The notes: generated by a model not told the origin, from the letters alone. A stretch of 24,201 bases of DNA from Baffinella frigidus (GCA_026770585.1 MU646596.1:38205-62405), one strand, 5' to 3'. Positions 14,366-22,230 are shown, numbered from the stretch's first letter. Made by a program: numbers and translations.

Positions 14366-14518
14366 AGATCTCATCTCGAAAGTAACTGAATCAGTTTCCT
14401 AATTAGCGTTTTCATTTAATTAGGAGGCCTAATTCAATTGACTATGCCCTAACTAATTTCTCCTATGCAACCTCCTATTGAAAAGGAACTGATTCAGTTA
14501 TCTTCCGAGATGAGATCT
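14366..14518. mobile_element. MITE-like element B, copy 3
   Basis: Inverted ends AGATCTCATCTCGAAAGTAA and TTATCTTCCGAGATGAGATCT. Shares CCTAATTAGCGTTTTCATTT and CCCTAACTAATTTCTCCTAT with B1 and B2. Confidence 0.85.
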
Positions 14519-14635
14519 GCTGCCGACCCAAGCGATCGCCCAAACGTCGGGCCAGCGGCCTATTCAATCGACGCATCCGCCTATTCGATCAACTCGAAAG
14601 TTCAATGCCGGCTTCTGCGTTGTCCTGAGTTTGAA

Positions 14636-14831
14636 CCATCCAGGGCAGGTCATTACTCGGAATTTCAGGACGCAACGGTTTGTTTTCGTGGTACATATGG
14701 TACGTAGCCACCCCACCAAGTCGCGACGGTTCGTCATTTCCACGTCCGGTCCGAACATAAAATTTCCGGACCCGGGTACAAATGTTTAAAAAGACTTGTA
14801 CGAGCAAATTCCGACTTATGACCTGGCGTGG
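14636..14831. mobile_element. MITE-like element K, copy 3
   Basis: Ends CCATCCAGGGCAGGTCAT and TATGACCTGGCGTGG; inside, TTTTCGTGGTACATATGGTA is shared with K1 and K2. Confidence 0.75.
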
Positions 14832-14916
14832 ACTGTAAACGTGTAGGGTTGATGCCCATACCCGTTTTGAACACACCCGATACCAAACCACACCGTGAAT
14901 GCGCAGGGTTTGCACC

Positions 14917-15077
14917 CCACACAGCGGGCTGCGAAGGAATTTTCGGGCGCTGAGAGCCCGAGTTTCCGTTACTTTATCGGTAGGAACCCCCCTATGTCCC
15001 TACGGGTTTCCTACCGTAGGGTCCTAGTTCTTATCGCTTAGGGGTTATTCAAAATCCCTTCGAAGTCCGCTGTGTGG
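14917..15077. mobile_element. MITE-like element C, copy 3
   Basis: Ends CCACACAGCGGGCTGCGAAG and CTTCGAAGTCCGCTGTGTGG. Confidence 0.9.
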
Positions 15078-15183
15078 CACTCCGCACCCGGACACCGAAA
15101 GGTCCACGATCCACCAAGGGTTTCGTGAAACCTTTCGTGTTTTCACATAAAGAAACAACATTTGAGATTGTTGTCCGAAACTG

Positions 15184-15300
15184 TCAGAAAACATCGAAAT
15201 CGGCGTACCCGTTTTCGATGCGGAAGCGGAAGCGCGTGTAGTTGCGCGCCTCCCTCTCGAGCAGTAGGTCCAGGTTCTTGTTGCTATACGCCTTAGTTTC
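15184..15300 (-). CDS. Exon ETKAYSNKNLDLLLEREARN..., terminal or internal
   Basis: The minus strand has acceptor CTCTCCCCACAG, 38 codons, then TGA at 15184-15186. It begins ETKAYSNKNLDLLLEREARN and continues YTRFRFRIENGYADFDVF. A donor GG followed by GTACGC after RIEN would leave 2 nt that fit the next exon (14017-14067), so it may not be terminal. The first third is repeated at 15553-15582 and 15873-15923. The flank 15309-15377, upstream in the minus sense, is repeated at 15790-15861. It is the longest of the copies. Family not recognised. Confidence 0.65.
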   Translation of the reverse strand, partial: ETKAYSNKNLDLLLEREARNYTRFRFRIENGYADFDVF

Positions 15301-15378
15301 CTGTGGGGAGAGACGTTGAACAAGAAATACACTGAGCTGGGACTGCAGAACCCCCCAAACCTGTAGCCCGTACATTTC

Positions 15379-15541
15379 AATAGGGACGGCCTGAAAATGG
15401 GGTAGTTAGGCCTACGGCATTGCCTAGGACCTCCTACCGTATGCCGAGACTTTTTGGTCCTAGGATCCCTCGGCCTACGGTAGGAGGTCCTAGGCAATGC
15501 CGTATGCCTAACTACCCCAATTTCAGGCCGTTAGCCTATGA
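15379..15541. mobile_element. Long foldback element E, copy 3
   Basis: Arms TAGGGACGGCCTGAAAATGG and CCAATTTCAGGCCGTTAGCCTA with GGTAGTTAGGCCTACGGCAT inside. Almost wholly palindromic, loop near GACTTTTTGGTC. Confidence 0.85.
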
Positions 15542-15552
15542 ATTTGGGAGTT

Positions 15553-15582
15553 GAGGTTCTTGTTGCCGCACGCCTTGGTTTC
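15553..15582 (-). pseudogene. Copy of the ETKAYGNKNL exon start
   Basis: After GGCCTCACAG it reads ETKACGNKNLN and then runs into E3-flanking sequence. The intron side is element K2. Confidence 0.6.
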
Positions 15583-15590
15583 CTGTGAGG

Positions 15591-15791
15591 CCACGCCAGG
15601 TCATAAGTTCCTTTTTCACACACACTCGTTCGCGCTCAAGGTGTTTAGATGGCTTATCGTGGTACAGATTTTTAAAACTCCGGCGGCAAAGAGCTCCAAT
15701 TTCCACCACTTTTGGCGTGTTTCCCGGGTGGAAACAACTCGACTCGAACATCGTGTAGTAAAATGAAAATTGGACTTCTGACCTGGCGTGG
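15591..15791. mobile_element. MITE-like element K, copy 2
   Basis: Ends CCACGCCAGGTCATAAGT and ACTTCTGACCTGGCGTGG, 201 bp. It splits a duplicated acceptor region: the sequence on its far side (15790-15861) matches that upstream of the intact exon at 15309-15377. Confidence 0.85.
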
Positions 15792-15872
15792 AGAGAAATT
15801 GAATGAGAAATACACTAAGCTGGGACTGCAGACCCCCCCCAACCTGTAGCCCGTATATTTGGGGGTTCGGGT

Positions 15873-15923
15873 TTAGCACTCGAGCTTGAGGTTCAGGCAC
15901 TGGTTGCCATACGCCTTTGTCTC
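15873..15923 (-). CDS. Third copy of the exon start, ETKAYGNQCLNLKLEC then stop
   Basis: The minus strand has acceptor AAACCCCACAG, 16 codons and TAA. The frame is also open back through telomere-like sequence to the block at 16022-16115. It could be an alternative last exon or a dead copy. Confidence 0.4.
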   Translation of the reverse strand, partial: ETKAYGNQCLNLKLEC

Positions 15924-15927
15924 CTGT

Positions 15928-16015
15928 GGGGTTTCGGGGTTTGGGTTTTGGGTGGAGGGTTTCGGGTTTTGGGGTTTGGGTGGAGGGTGGAGGGTTGCAG
16001 GTTGAGGGTCGAGGG
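15928..16015. repeat. Telomere-like array (GGGTTTTGGG, GGGTGGAGGG)
   Basis: Degenerate seven- to ten-base G-rich units between two coding-like blocks. Confidence 0.8.
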
Positions 16016-16021
16016 TTTGGA

Positions 16022-16115
16022 GTTTAGGGAAGAGGCCCATATCCCTCATCCCCCGGTTCAGGCCGGGATGGGGGTCTAGCTCTGTCCGAGTAAAGTTGGG
16101 CACGTAGATATTTCG
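16022..16115 (-). CDS. Coding-like block NIYVPNFTRTELDPHPGLNR...
   Basis: The minus frame reads NIYVPNFTRTELDPHPGLNR and then GMRDMGLFPKL. Composition looks protein-like, but neither a clear acceptor (it starts after a G-run) nor a GT donor is seen. It is in frame with ETKAYGNQC 100 nt further on. Confidence 0.4.
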
Positions 16116-16117
16116 CC

Positions 16118-16185
16118 CCCCCCCCCATTTCACAGGTAAATTTTGACCCCCCCCCCCATGAAATTTACCTGTAAAATTTCGCCCC
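16118..16185. repeat. Inverted repeat with C-runs
   Basis: CATTTCACAGGTAAATTTT and ATGAAATTTACCTGTAAAATTT flank a 13-base C-run, with another C-run on each side. Confidence 0.7.
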
Positions 16186-16262
16186 CAGATCTAGGGGGTG
16201 AGTACTTAACGGCTTGATTCAAGGAGGCAGAGGGTTGCATTCGAAAACTTGGGATGTCGGAG

Positions 16263-16420
16263 CACCCTAAACCCTAAACCCTGAACCCTAAAACCCTAAA
16301 CCCTCTGCATCCACGGAGGTAGCCGCTGCCAGAAGCCAGACGGAGTTTGAGGTTCAGGGTTTAGGGTGTAGGGTTTAGGGTGTTGGGTGAAGGGTGCAGG
16401 GTTGAGAATGTTGGGTTCAG
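16263..16420. repeat. Head-to-head telomere-like repeats
   Basis: CCCTAAACCC units at 16263-16306, then 45 bp of other sequence, then GGGTTTAGGG/TAGGGTG units at 16348-16425, so the two blocks point in opposite directions. Confidence 0.8.
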
Positions 16421-16584
16421 GGTTTTGACTCTCGAGCTTGACGGTGCGAGAAGGAGCTGCAAAGTCTGGGCAAACTATATAAGTAATTGCCGTACTGAGC
16501 AAAAGATAAAGGTAATTGCAGTAACTAAGTGCTTGGCTTTTGTAACTTGAGCGTAGGAGCGTTTTCGTCCCGTGAGGAGCTTAG

Positions 16585-16741
16585 CCACACAGCTACGAAG
16601 AGATTTTCGGCCCAAATCGGGCCGAGTTTCCATTACGTTGTCCGAAGGAGCCCCCCCATGTCCCTACGTGTTGCGTTCCATAGGGTCCTAGGTCTTATCG
16701 CTTAGGTGTTATTCAAGATCTCTTCGAAGTCGGCTGTGTGG
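16585..16741. mobile_element. MITE-like element C, copy 4
   Basis: Ends CCACACAGCTACGAAGAGAT and ATCTCTTCGAAGTCGGCTGTGTGG (imperfect); more diverged than the other copies. Confidence 0.85.
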
Positions 16742-16746
16742 GTTGT

Positions 16747-16958
16747 GTTGTGTACCTGGACAGAGAGATCTCATGTAGAAAAACTTAGAAGTTATAAACC
16801 TGGTTCCAATGAAAATTACTACACGTTTTTAACATCACTATTAAGGATTGTTCTGTGCAGTAAATTTCATTGAACCAAGTTTATCAATTATAAGAGTTTC
16901 CACATGAGATCTTCAGACTCTCTGAGAGGCCTTGACCTCCAGACGACGCACCATCATT
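16747..16958 (-). pseudogene. Exon copy split by element X2 (16766-16911)
   Basis: The minus strand reads RMMVRRLEVKASQRV then a stop (16913-16958). The X2 foldback follows (ends AGATCTCATGTAGAAAAACT and AGAGTTTCCACATGAGATCT, M-type core). After it comes CTCTGTCCAG with GTACAC, matching the end of the LEVEAE exon family. So X2 lies inside an exon copy, with GATCTC at both borders. Confidence 0.55.
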
Positions 16959-17058
16959 CGTGGGAGCTTGTTAGTACCTTAGGAGCGTGTCAGCTTTTTA
17001 CTAGGGAGCTTTAGCGTTTTGACTTGGGAGCGTTTCAAACGTAGGCGCCTTTCTGTAC

Positions 17059-17441
17059 CTTGACAGGGAGCTCCTCGGCCTCGACCTCGAGAGATCTTCA
17101 GACTCTCTCGCGCGTTTGGGGTTCAGGGATTAGAGATTAGGGTTCCGAGGGGATGGTCCGCATCATGGCGGTTGTACCTCGACGGGCAGCTCCTCAGCCT
17201 CTCTCTCGGCCTCGATTCCCAGGCGCCGCATCATCGCCTGCATCCGGTTGCCTACGGATTGCCTACGGTAGGAGCTCCCCTCCCTACGACTTTTAAAAGA
17301 TTTTTAAAAAAACGTCGTAGGAGGAGGGGGGGGGTTCCTACCATAGGCTAAGGGGTCCGCTGAGGGGTCCGATTCTACCTCCACCTCCTACGGTGGTACC
17401 TCGACAGGGCGCTCGGCCTCGACTTCCAGCCTCCACACCAT
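17059..17441 (-). pseudogene. Three partial copies of the RRLEVEAE exon end
   Basis: 17059-17091 reads LEVEAEELPVK then GTACAG. 17178-17249 reads NRMQAMMRRLGIEAEREAEE then LPVE and GTACAA. 17400-17441 reads MVWRLEVEAERPVE then GTACC. The 17178 copy is cut at its 5' side by a foldback at 17261-17348 that carries CCTACGGTAGG. Confidence 0.6.
17261..17348. mobile_element. Small foldback with CCTACGGTAGG
   Basis: Arms GCCTACGGTAGGAGCTCCCC/TCCCTACGAC and GTCGTAGGAGGAGGGG/TTCCTACCATAGGC around an AT-rich loop. Related in motif to elements C, E and F. Confidence 0.7.
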
Positions 17442-17594
17442 TTCCCCATCCTCCCATCTTAGTGTGCGGGTCGACTCAATCTAAACCGCCTTCTATGCGA
17501 TCTTAAGGGTGGTGCCTCTCCTATTTTGCTATATTGGCTTCGACACAGCTTCAATATATAAGAAAACCCATCCCAAGATGGCAAAAATCGGTAC

Positions 17595-17675
17595 CTCGAC
17601 AGGGCGCTCGTCCGCCTCTTTCTCGGCCTCGACTTCCAGACGCCGCATCATCGACTGCATCCGATTCGACGCTGC
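17595..17675 (-). CDS. Internal exon, 27 codons, coiled-coil-like
   Basis: The minus strand has acceptor TCTGCTGCAG, 81 nt, donor GAG followed by GTACCG, phase 0 at both ends. The peptide begins AASNRMQSMMRRLEVEAEKE and ends ADERPVE. The pattern of L, M, V and charged residues suggests a helix or coiled coil. It is the only complete member of a set with at least five partial 3'-end copies (16.75-18.45 kb) and about five 5'-end copies (17.8-18.3 kb). Joins in phase to 19008-19070 upstream. Confidence 0.7.
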
Positions 17676-17699
17676 CTGCAGCAGATATTCAGGGGTTTA

Positions 17700-18300
17700 A
17701 GGTGAAATGAACCCTACAGTATGAACCCTACAGTATGTAGGGTTTATTTAGGGTTAGATCAGCGGTTATTTGGGGTCGAGGGTTAAATGAACCCTACAGT
17801 ATGTAGGGTTTGTTTGGGGTTAAATGAACCCTGCAGTCTCATCGCCTGCATCCGGTTCGACGCTGCCTGCCGCGGTTATCCAGGGTTTAGGTTATTTAGG
17901 GTTTAGGGTCCCAAATGAACCCGACAGTATGTAGGGTCTGTTTGGGGTTCATGGCCTGCATCCGGTTCGACGCTGCCTGCAGCAGATATTCAGGGTTTAG
18001 GGTTAATTCAGCGTTTTTTTAGGGTTTAGGGTTAGATTAACCCTGCAGTATGTAGGGTATATTTAGACAGCGCTGCCACCAGCGGTTATTCAGGGTTTAG
18101 GGTCAGATAAACTCTACAGTATGTAGGGTTTATTGGGGGTTTAATGAACCCTGCAGTCTCATCGACTGCATCCGGTTCAGCGCTTCCTGCAGCGGTCATT
18201 CAGGGTTCAGGGTTAGATGAACCCTACAGTATGTAGGGTTCATTTGGGGTTCATCGACTGCATCCGGTTTAGCGCTGCCTGCAGTGGTTGTTCAGGGTTC
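17700..18300. repeat. Exon-start/telomere-like tandem array, about 100-bp units
   Basis: Units combine an acceptor (CTGCAG) with the first 20-30 nt of the NRMQSM exon (seen near 17845-17872, 17950-17983, 18160-18187, 18252-18284) and a hairpin AACCCTACAGTATGTAGGGTT (about eight times) within GGGTTTAGGGTT repeats. Extra units occur at 18590-18675. A reader gene model would see many competing acceptors. Confidence 0.75.
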
Positions 18301-18407
18301 CACTTAGCAGCAACCGAAGATATTTCCCCCCGGATTCTCGGGGGAAACGCGGTTGGAATTCCAGGGCAATGGATAAGATTCTAGTGCAAATCATTTAGAT
18401 GGACTGT
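18301..18407. mobile_element. Element A, copy 6, truncated at the exon fragment
   Basis: Reverse-oriented A from CACTTAGCAGCAACCGAAG to TTTAGATGGACTGT. The last 30 bases of the family, including the second terminus, are missing, and exon-like sequence starts at once. Confidence 0.8.
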
Positions 18408-18449
18408 CGCTCGGCCTCGACTTCCAGACGCCGCATCATCGTCTGCATC
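18408..18449 (-). pseudogene. Exon copy MQTMMRRLEVEAER, cut by A6
   Basis: Acceptor CCGTGTGCAG, then one base and MQTMMRRLEVEAER, where A6 begins. No donor. Confidence 0.55.
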
Positions 18450-18469
18450 CTGCACACGGGAAAGCCGTA

Positions 18470-18549
18470 TGCTACAATGTTTTTTGTACCAGGAAATATT
18501 TTTAGCGCGAAACGTTGCGTGTGAAATTCTCATTTATGTCCTGGCGTGG
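18470..18549. mobile_element. Element K fragment, copy 4
   Basis: Reverse-oriented end CCTGGCGTGG with TTTAGCGCGAAACGTTGCGT, as in K1. Confidence 0.6.
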
Positions 18550-18776
18550 AACCGCCAAACAATCGACTAATTCCAAAGCGGTTATTCAGGATTTAGGATT
18601 AAATGAACCCTACAGTATGCAGGGTTTATTTAGGGTTAAATGACGCCTGCAGTCTGTGGGGTTTATTTAGGGGTGAAATTTAGAGGTGGAAGAACATGCA
18701 TCATGAACTGAACCGCCAAGCAATTGACTAATTCCAAAGTTGACGCAAATAATGTGTGTCCAACCCGTTGAGTACC

Positions 18777-18903
18777 CCTAATTTAGAACCAAAAACGTCT
18801 CTCCCTACACCCTCAACACTAACCCCTCCCTACACCCTCAACACTAACCCTCAACCTCTGAACCCTATACCCCAAAACCCTGAACCCTAAAACCTAAACC
18901 CTA
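18777..18903. repeat. C-strand telomere-like block (CCCTCAACACTAACC, CCCTAAA)
   Basis: CCCTACACCCTCAACACTAA twice, then CCCTGAACCCTAAA units. CCCTAATTTAGA(A/C)CC at 18777 recurs at 18971, so the block is part of a duplicated unit of about 195 bp. Confidence 0.75.
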
Positions 18904-18905
18904 AG

Positions 18906-18955
18906 GTAGCTCTGGATTTTGTCGGGGCCAGAACCGGGATTCTCCGCCGAAGCAA
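18906..18955 (-). pseudogene. Copy of the ASAENPGSGPDKIQ exon with donor deleted
   Basis: Reads ASAENPGSGPDKIQ then AGCTACC, where the intact copy has GTGAGCTACC: exactly the three bases GTG are missing, which removes the splice donor. Confidence 0.6.
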
Positions 18956-19007
18956 AACCTAAACCCTCAACCCTAATTTAGACCCACAAACGTCTCGGGT
19001 AGCTCAC

Positions 19008-19070
19008 CTGGATTTTGTCAGGGCCACAGCTGGGATTCTCCGCCGAAGCCAGGAAGAACCGTAGCATGTC
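19008..19070 (-). CDS. Internal exon, 21 codons, unidentified product
   Basis: The minus strand has acceptor CCCTAAACCCAG, where the telomere-like array itself ends in AG. Then 63 nt and donor CAG followed by GTGAGC (consensus-like), phase 0 at both ends. The peptide begins DMLRFFLASAENPSCGPDKI and ends Q. Its 3' part is repeated at 18906-18955. One of the clearest exons of the window. Confidence 0.75.
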
Positions 19071-19146
19071 CTGGGTTTAGGGTTTAGGGTTTAGGTTTTA
19101 GGGTTTAGGGTTTAGGGTTTAGGGTTTAGGGTTTAGGGTTTAGGGT
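19071..19146. repeat. Near-perfect TTTAGGG array
   Basis: About ten consecutive TTTAGGG units with one TTTTAGGG variant, the most regular telomere-type block here. Degenerate GGGTT(G/T) units continue to about 19275. Confidence 0.95.
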
Positions 19147-19309
19147 TGCGCGGGAGATGCGGGTTGAGGGTTTGCGGGGTGGTTGGGGTTCGGGATTTGG
19201 GGTTGGTGGTTTGGGGGTTGGGGGTTGGGGGTTGGGGTTTGAGGCTTGGGGTTTTGGGTTCAGGGATTAGGGATTAGGGTTCCGAGTGGATGGTCCGGAG
19301 GGCGTACAC

Positions 19310-19345
19310 CTCACAGCCACACGGATGGAAGTAGAAGTTGATCAC
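19310..19345 (-). CDS. Possible exon VINFYFHPCGCE
   Basis: Ends CGCE followed by GTGTAC, like 19497-19541. The 5' side has only a weak AG (GTGAAAG). Probably a rearranged copy of the same exon end. Confidence 0.35.
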
Positions 19346-19496
19346 CTTTCACACGGGTGATAGTCCGATGCCTAAATCATCGTTGGCAAATGCCGGAAGC
19401 TGTTTTCGACCAGAAGAATGCGGTTCGGTAAAAGTGTTATATAAGCTACGTCCCAGGGCAATAAAGAAGAAGAAGGGGTTCGGAGGGCGTAGACAC

Positions 19497-19541
19497 CTCA
19501 CAGCCACACGCATCAACCCCCAACTCCTCCTCCAGCCGTTC
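19497..19541 (-). CDS. Internal exon ERLEEELGVDACGCE
   Basis: The minus strand has acceptor CGACTGTTCAG, 45 nt, donor GAG followed by GTGTCT, phase 0 at both ends. The last four codons and donor recur at 19310. RLEE..GVDA resembles the start of the 13516-13600 exon. Fits in phase between 21221-21295 and 19008-19070. Confidence 0.55.
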
Positions 19542-19666
19542 CTGAACAGTCGAATCAGACGCTTAGGTAGGTCCGTTTGTACATTTAGTATCGTAGAGTT
19601 TAAGAAGCACTTAGTTCGAGCCCTCCCAGGACGCCTTAAGTTTATGGTCCGATGTCATAAGTTCAA

Positions 19667-19873
19667 TAGAGCCATTCTGGTAGGACTTGGCCAAATCGAA
19701 CTTCGAACTTTCAAGATGCGAACTTCTAGATGGACCGTAATTATTAGTAAACACCATGATTTGTACTGCAAAATTTGAATTTAAAACTCTACATGTCCAA
19801 AAGAGTCCATCTAGAAGTTGGCATCTTCGCAACTTCGAAGTTCGCTTTGGCCAAGTCCTACCAGATTGGCTCT
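19667..19873. mobile_element. Long-armed foldback S
   Basis: Arms of about 70 bp: AGAGCCATTCTGGTAGGACT ... CTTCTAGATGGAC against GTCCATCTAGAAG ... AGTCCTACCAGATTGGCTCT. The open frames at 19338-19832 are mostly its translation. One copy seen. Confidence 0.85.
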
Positions 19874-20330
19874 AAAAGCCTCTTCTCTCGAACGGTTGAA
19901 GGTATTGATTAATTGCCGTCGACAACCAAAACAAAACTACACACGCCCTTTACTTGTTACTAGTATCAGCCAATTGTGTATTATTTATCATTCTCGTCGA
20001 CCAAAAGCAATAAATCAATCCTTTTGCGGAGATTAACCTGCAGCGCACGCACACTCTTGCGGTCCACCTAATAAATTCAATTTCGCGAGGTGTTCATCTA
20101 AACGATTCCTGGTACAAAAACAGGTATTTTGAAACCCCTAAAAGTACGAAATGGCTCCAGCGCCGCAAGCCAACTCTGAAACAAAATCTATTCAGGACCG
20201 CATAGAGAGTGTGTAGGCGCATCCGCAGCGCATGCGTGACCTAAAGCCTAAACCTAAAACCTTGACCCTAAACCCTCAACGGCGTTGGAGCCATTTCAGC
20301 GTTGGAGCCATTTCGCACACTCCACTCTGA
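19874..20330. other. Intron-like sequence with one exon-end copy
   Basis: Contains an M-like core (about 19923-20010), the exon-end copy VDRKSVRALQ then GTTAAT (minus, 20038-20068), and GGCTCCA/TGGAGCC motifs at 20150-20310. No other gene seen. Confidence 0.5.
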
Positions 20331-20477
20331 GCCAGAACGTTTCACCTGAGTCAACTCCCCCTGAAAGCCAGTGCCTCAAGTCAAATGCTTGCTCCCAGAG
20401 CAGGTCCATCTAAACGAAATGGCAACTTACTGTCGAGGATCAGCTTTGTTGACTTAAGGTAAAATATCCTGGCTGGC
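20331..20477. mobile_element. MITE-like element H, copy 2
   Basis: Ends GCCAGAACGTTTCACCTGAG and CTTAAGGTAAAATATCCTGGCTGGC. Closely similar to H1 at 2475-2617. Confidence 0.85.
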
Positions 20478-20479
20478 GG

Positions 20480-20623
20480 TGCACTCGCGCGGTCCACCAC
20501 AGCCTTCATCCCCGCAAAGACATTGATTAATTGCCTCTGGCAAAAAATAATACTACAAAAACGCTTCACTATCACTAGAATGGTTGATCAATAATTGTAC
20601 GGAGAGGAATCTGCAGCGTTTCC
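20480..20623. other. Remnants of the VVDSASVRALQ exon and M core
   Basis: The minus strand reads MKAVVDRASA at 20480-20512, next to H2, and ETLQ at 20603-20620. An M-like core (ACTATCACTAGAATGGTTGA) lies between. Both fragments lack proper donors. Confidence 0.45.
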
Positions 20624-20727
20624 GAGGCGGGCCCGTTTCTTAAGGCTCATAGACTTTTGTATCACTCAACTCCAGGCTCAAGGGCCTCATTTAGGACCTA
20701 TATCGAGAGTAATAAAGAAGAAGTAAT
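20624..20727. repeat. Dispersed repeat T, copy 2
   Basis: Inverted copy of 3577-3685. Confidence 0.75.
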
Positions 20728-20739
20728 GAGTAGAGTTGC

Positions 20740-21220
20740 TTTTGGCAACAAAAGCTGCTACACAAAACTCTTTACTATGACTCTGATCCAATTGTGTAGT
20801 AATTATCGTTATTTTTTAGTAACGGTCGTTACGGAGGTGCACCTGCAGTGCGCGCACACTTGCGGGGTCCAGAAAAGTACTACACAAACGTTTTACTATC
20901 ACTAGTATGATTGATCGCTTCACTATCACTTATATTATTGATGACTATCACTAGTATGATTGATTACTATCACTAGTATGACTGACCCTAACCTGCAGCG
21001 CGCGCACGCTCGCAAAAGTACCTACCCAGATTCTTTACAATTGCTAGCATGATCCAATTGTGTAGTAATTTTCGTTGCTTTTACAGAGGTGCACCTGCAG
21101 CGCGCGCACGCTCGCGGAGTCCACCACGGCCAGCCGCAGTTGCGTTTGGCAACGAAAGTTACTACACAAACTCTTTACAATGACTAGTATGGCCCAATCG
21201 TGTAGTAATTTTCGTTGCAC
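20740..21220. repeat. Tandem array: exon end VDSASVRALQ plus M-type MITE
   Basis: Exon-end copies with donors (minus) end at 20843 (DPASVRALQ, GTGCAC), 20993 (ASVRALQ, GTTAGG) and 21095 (RLAVVDSASVRALQ, GTGCAC), besides the full exon at 21221. M elements follow each one in the minus sense: about 20745-20830, 20876-20990, 21010-21080 and 21149-21218. The last has ends GCAACGAAAGTTACTACACA and GTGTAGTAATTTTCGTTGC. Confidence 0.7.
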
Positions 21221-21295
21221 CTGCAGCGCGCGCACGCTCGCGGAGTCCACCACGGCCAGCCGCTGCCTGAACCGCGTCGCGCCGTCCATGTCCAC
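21221..21295 (-). CDS. Internal exon, 25 codons, unidentified product
   Basis: The minus strand has acceptor CGGAACGCAG, 75 nt, donor CAG followed by GTGCAA, phase 0 at both ends. The peptide begins VDMDGATRFRQRLAVVDSAS and ends VRALQ. The downstream intron starts directly with an M element. The 3' half is repeated at least four times between 20038 and 21136, and the 5' half at 22436-22475. Basic and amphipathic; no family recognised. Confidence 0.7.
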
Positions 21296-21388
21296 CTGCG
21301 TTCCGTACAATTATCGATCAATCAGCGGTCGAATAAATGGCTCCAATCAAAGTGATTATTTCACTATTAAACCGCGCTGCGTCACTTG

Positions 21389-21531
21389 CTTTACAATGGT
21401 GTTCTGGTGCTTTGTATTACACTCACATCGAAGGCCACGCCCACCTCACTCTTGAGGGGATGGGAACAATCTACGGGTGAGCTCCCCGACCCACCCCACG
21501 CAACCCCCCAAGAGGCCAGGTTATGAACCCC
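21389..21531. repeat. Dispersed repeat R, copy 2
   Basis: Inverted copy of 1391-1537. From here to 21841 there are CTTCGCTGTCCCC-type pyrimidine repeats and the GTTGACG units (21548-21602), but no exon. Confidence 0.7.
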
Positions 21532-21841
21532 ATGAAGGCCTGGATGAGCCATCGTCAACCTTTGCCATCACGTCCGTCAACATTTGCCATCACCGTCGTT
21601 AATTTGCTCCCCGACCCGACTCACTGGGATCCGACCGAGTCCCCTTTCTCCCCACCCACCCCCCAGCACCAAAAACCACAATGGGTTAGTCGCTTTACAA
21701 TGATCTTAGTTGCTTCACGATAAAGTCTTCGCTGTCCCCTTCTCCCCCCCTTCTCTCCCAATTCTTCGCTGTCCCCTCCTCTCCCTCTATGCAGGTACAA
21801 TAAAGTCATGCCCGTACCCTAGACCGTCGCATGTCGACACT

Positions 21842-21982
21842 CCACTCGGTGGGCTACGAGAGGTTCGTTGACCCCGGATTCCGGGTAGTTACGTGACCGA
21901 TTTGCATTAAAACAAAAACCTTGAACTTAATTGTCTTCAGGTAAGTTGACTTTTGATGAAAGGTTCGTAGTCCACCGTGTGG
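21842..21982. mobile_element. MITE-like element D, copy 2
   Basis: Ends CCACTCGGTGGGCTACGAG and CGTAGTCCACCGTGTGG, with GGTAAGTTGACTTTTGATGA as in D1. Confidence 0.85.
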
Positions 21983-21984
21983 CT

Positions 21985-22205
21985 ATGGTGTATTTATTAA
22001 GACCGTAAACACAAACCCCACGGCCGTATCCCTCAAGTGGCGAGGCGGTCAAAATCGACCGCCAAGAGTCCTAGGCAGGTCCTAGGGTGCTACGGTAGGG
22101 CGTATGGGCCTACTCGCCACTCAAGGGCCACTTAAGGGTCGCCACTTAAAGGATGGATTTCCCCGTCCCTCCCCCTTCTATCCCAAGTCTTCGCTTTGCC
22201 CCTCT
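21985..22205. repeat. Repeat U copy 1, interrupted by element F2 (22029-22154)
   Basis: U1 left (21985-22028, ...CACGGCCGTA) and right (22155-22205, TTTCCCCGTCCCTCCCCCTT...) together match the uninterrupted U2 at 22318-22440. F2 (ends TATCCCTCAAGTGGCGAG and GTCGCCACTTAAAGGA) sits exactly after CGGCCGTA. Confidence 0.75.
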
Positions 22206-22230
22206 CTCCCTCCAGTGGCTTTACGTCTGC

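Noticed and set aside
17700-18300. CRISPR array
   Set aside because: Repeats are telomere-like with exon fragments, spacers are not unique, and the context is eukaryotic.
19071-19146. True chromosome end
   Set aside because: Telomere-type repeats occur in many short degenerate blocks in both orientations inside gene-like sequence, so they are interstitial.
19338-19832. Plus and minus frames of 73-146 codons
   Set aside because: Mostly the arms of the long foldback S and an exon on the other strand.
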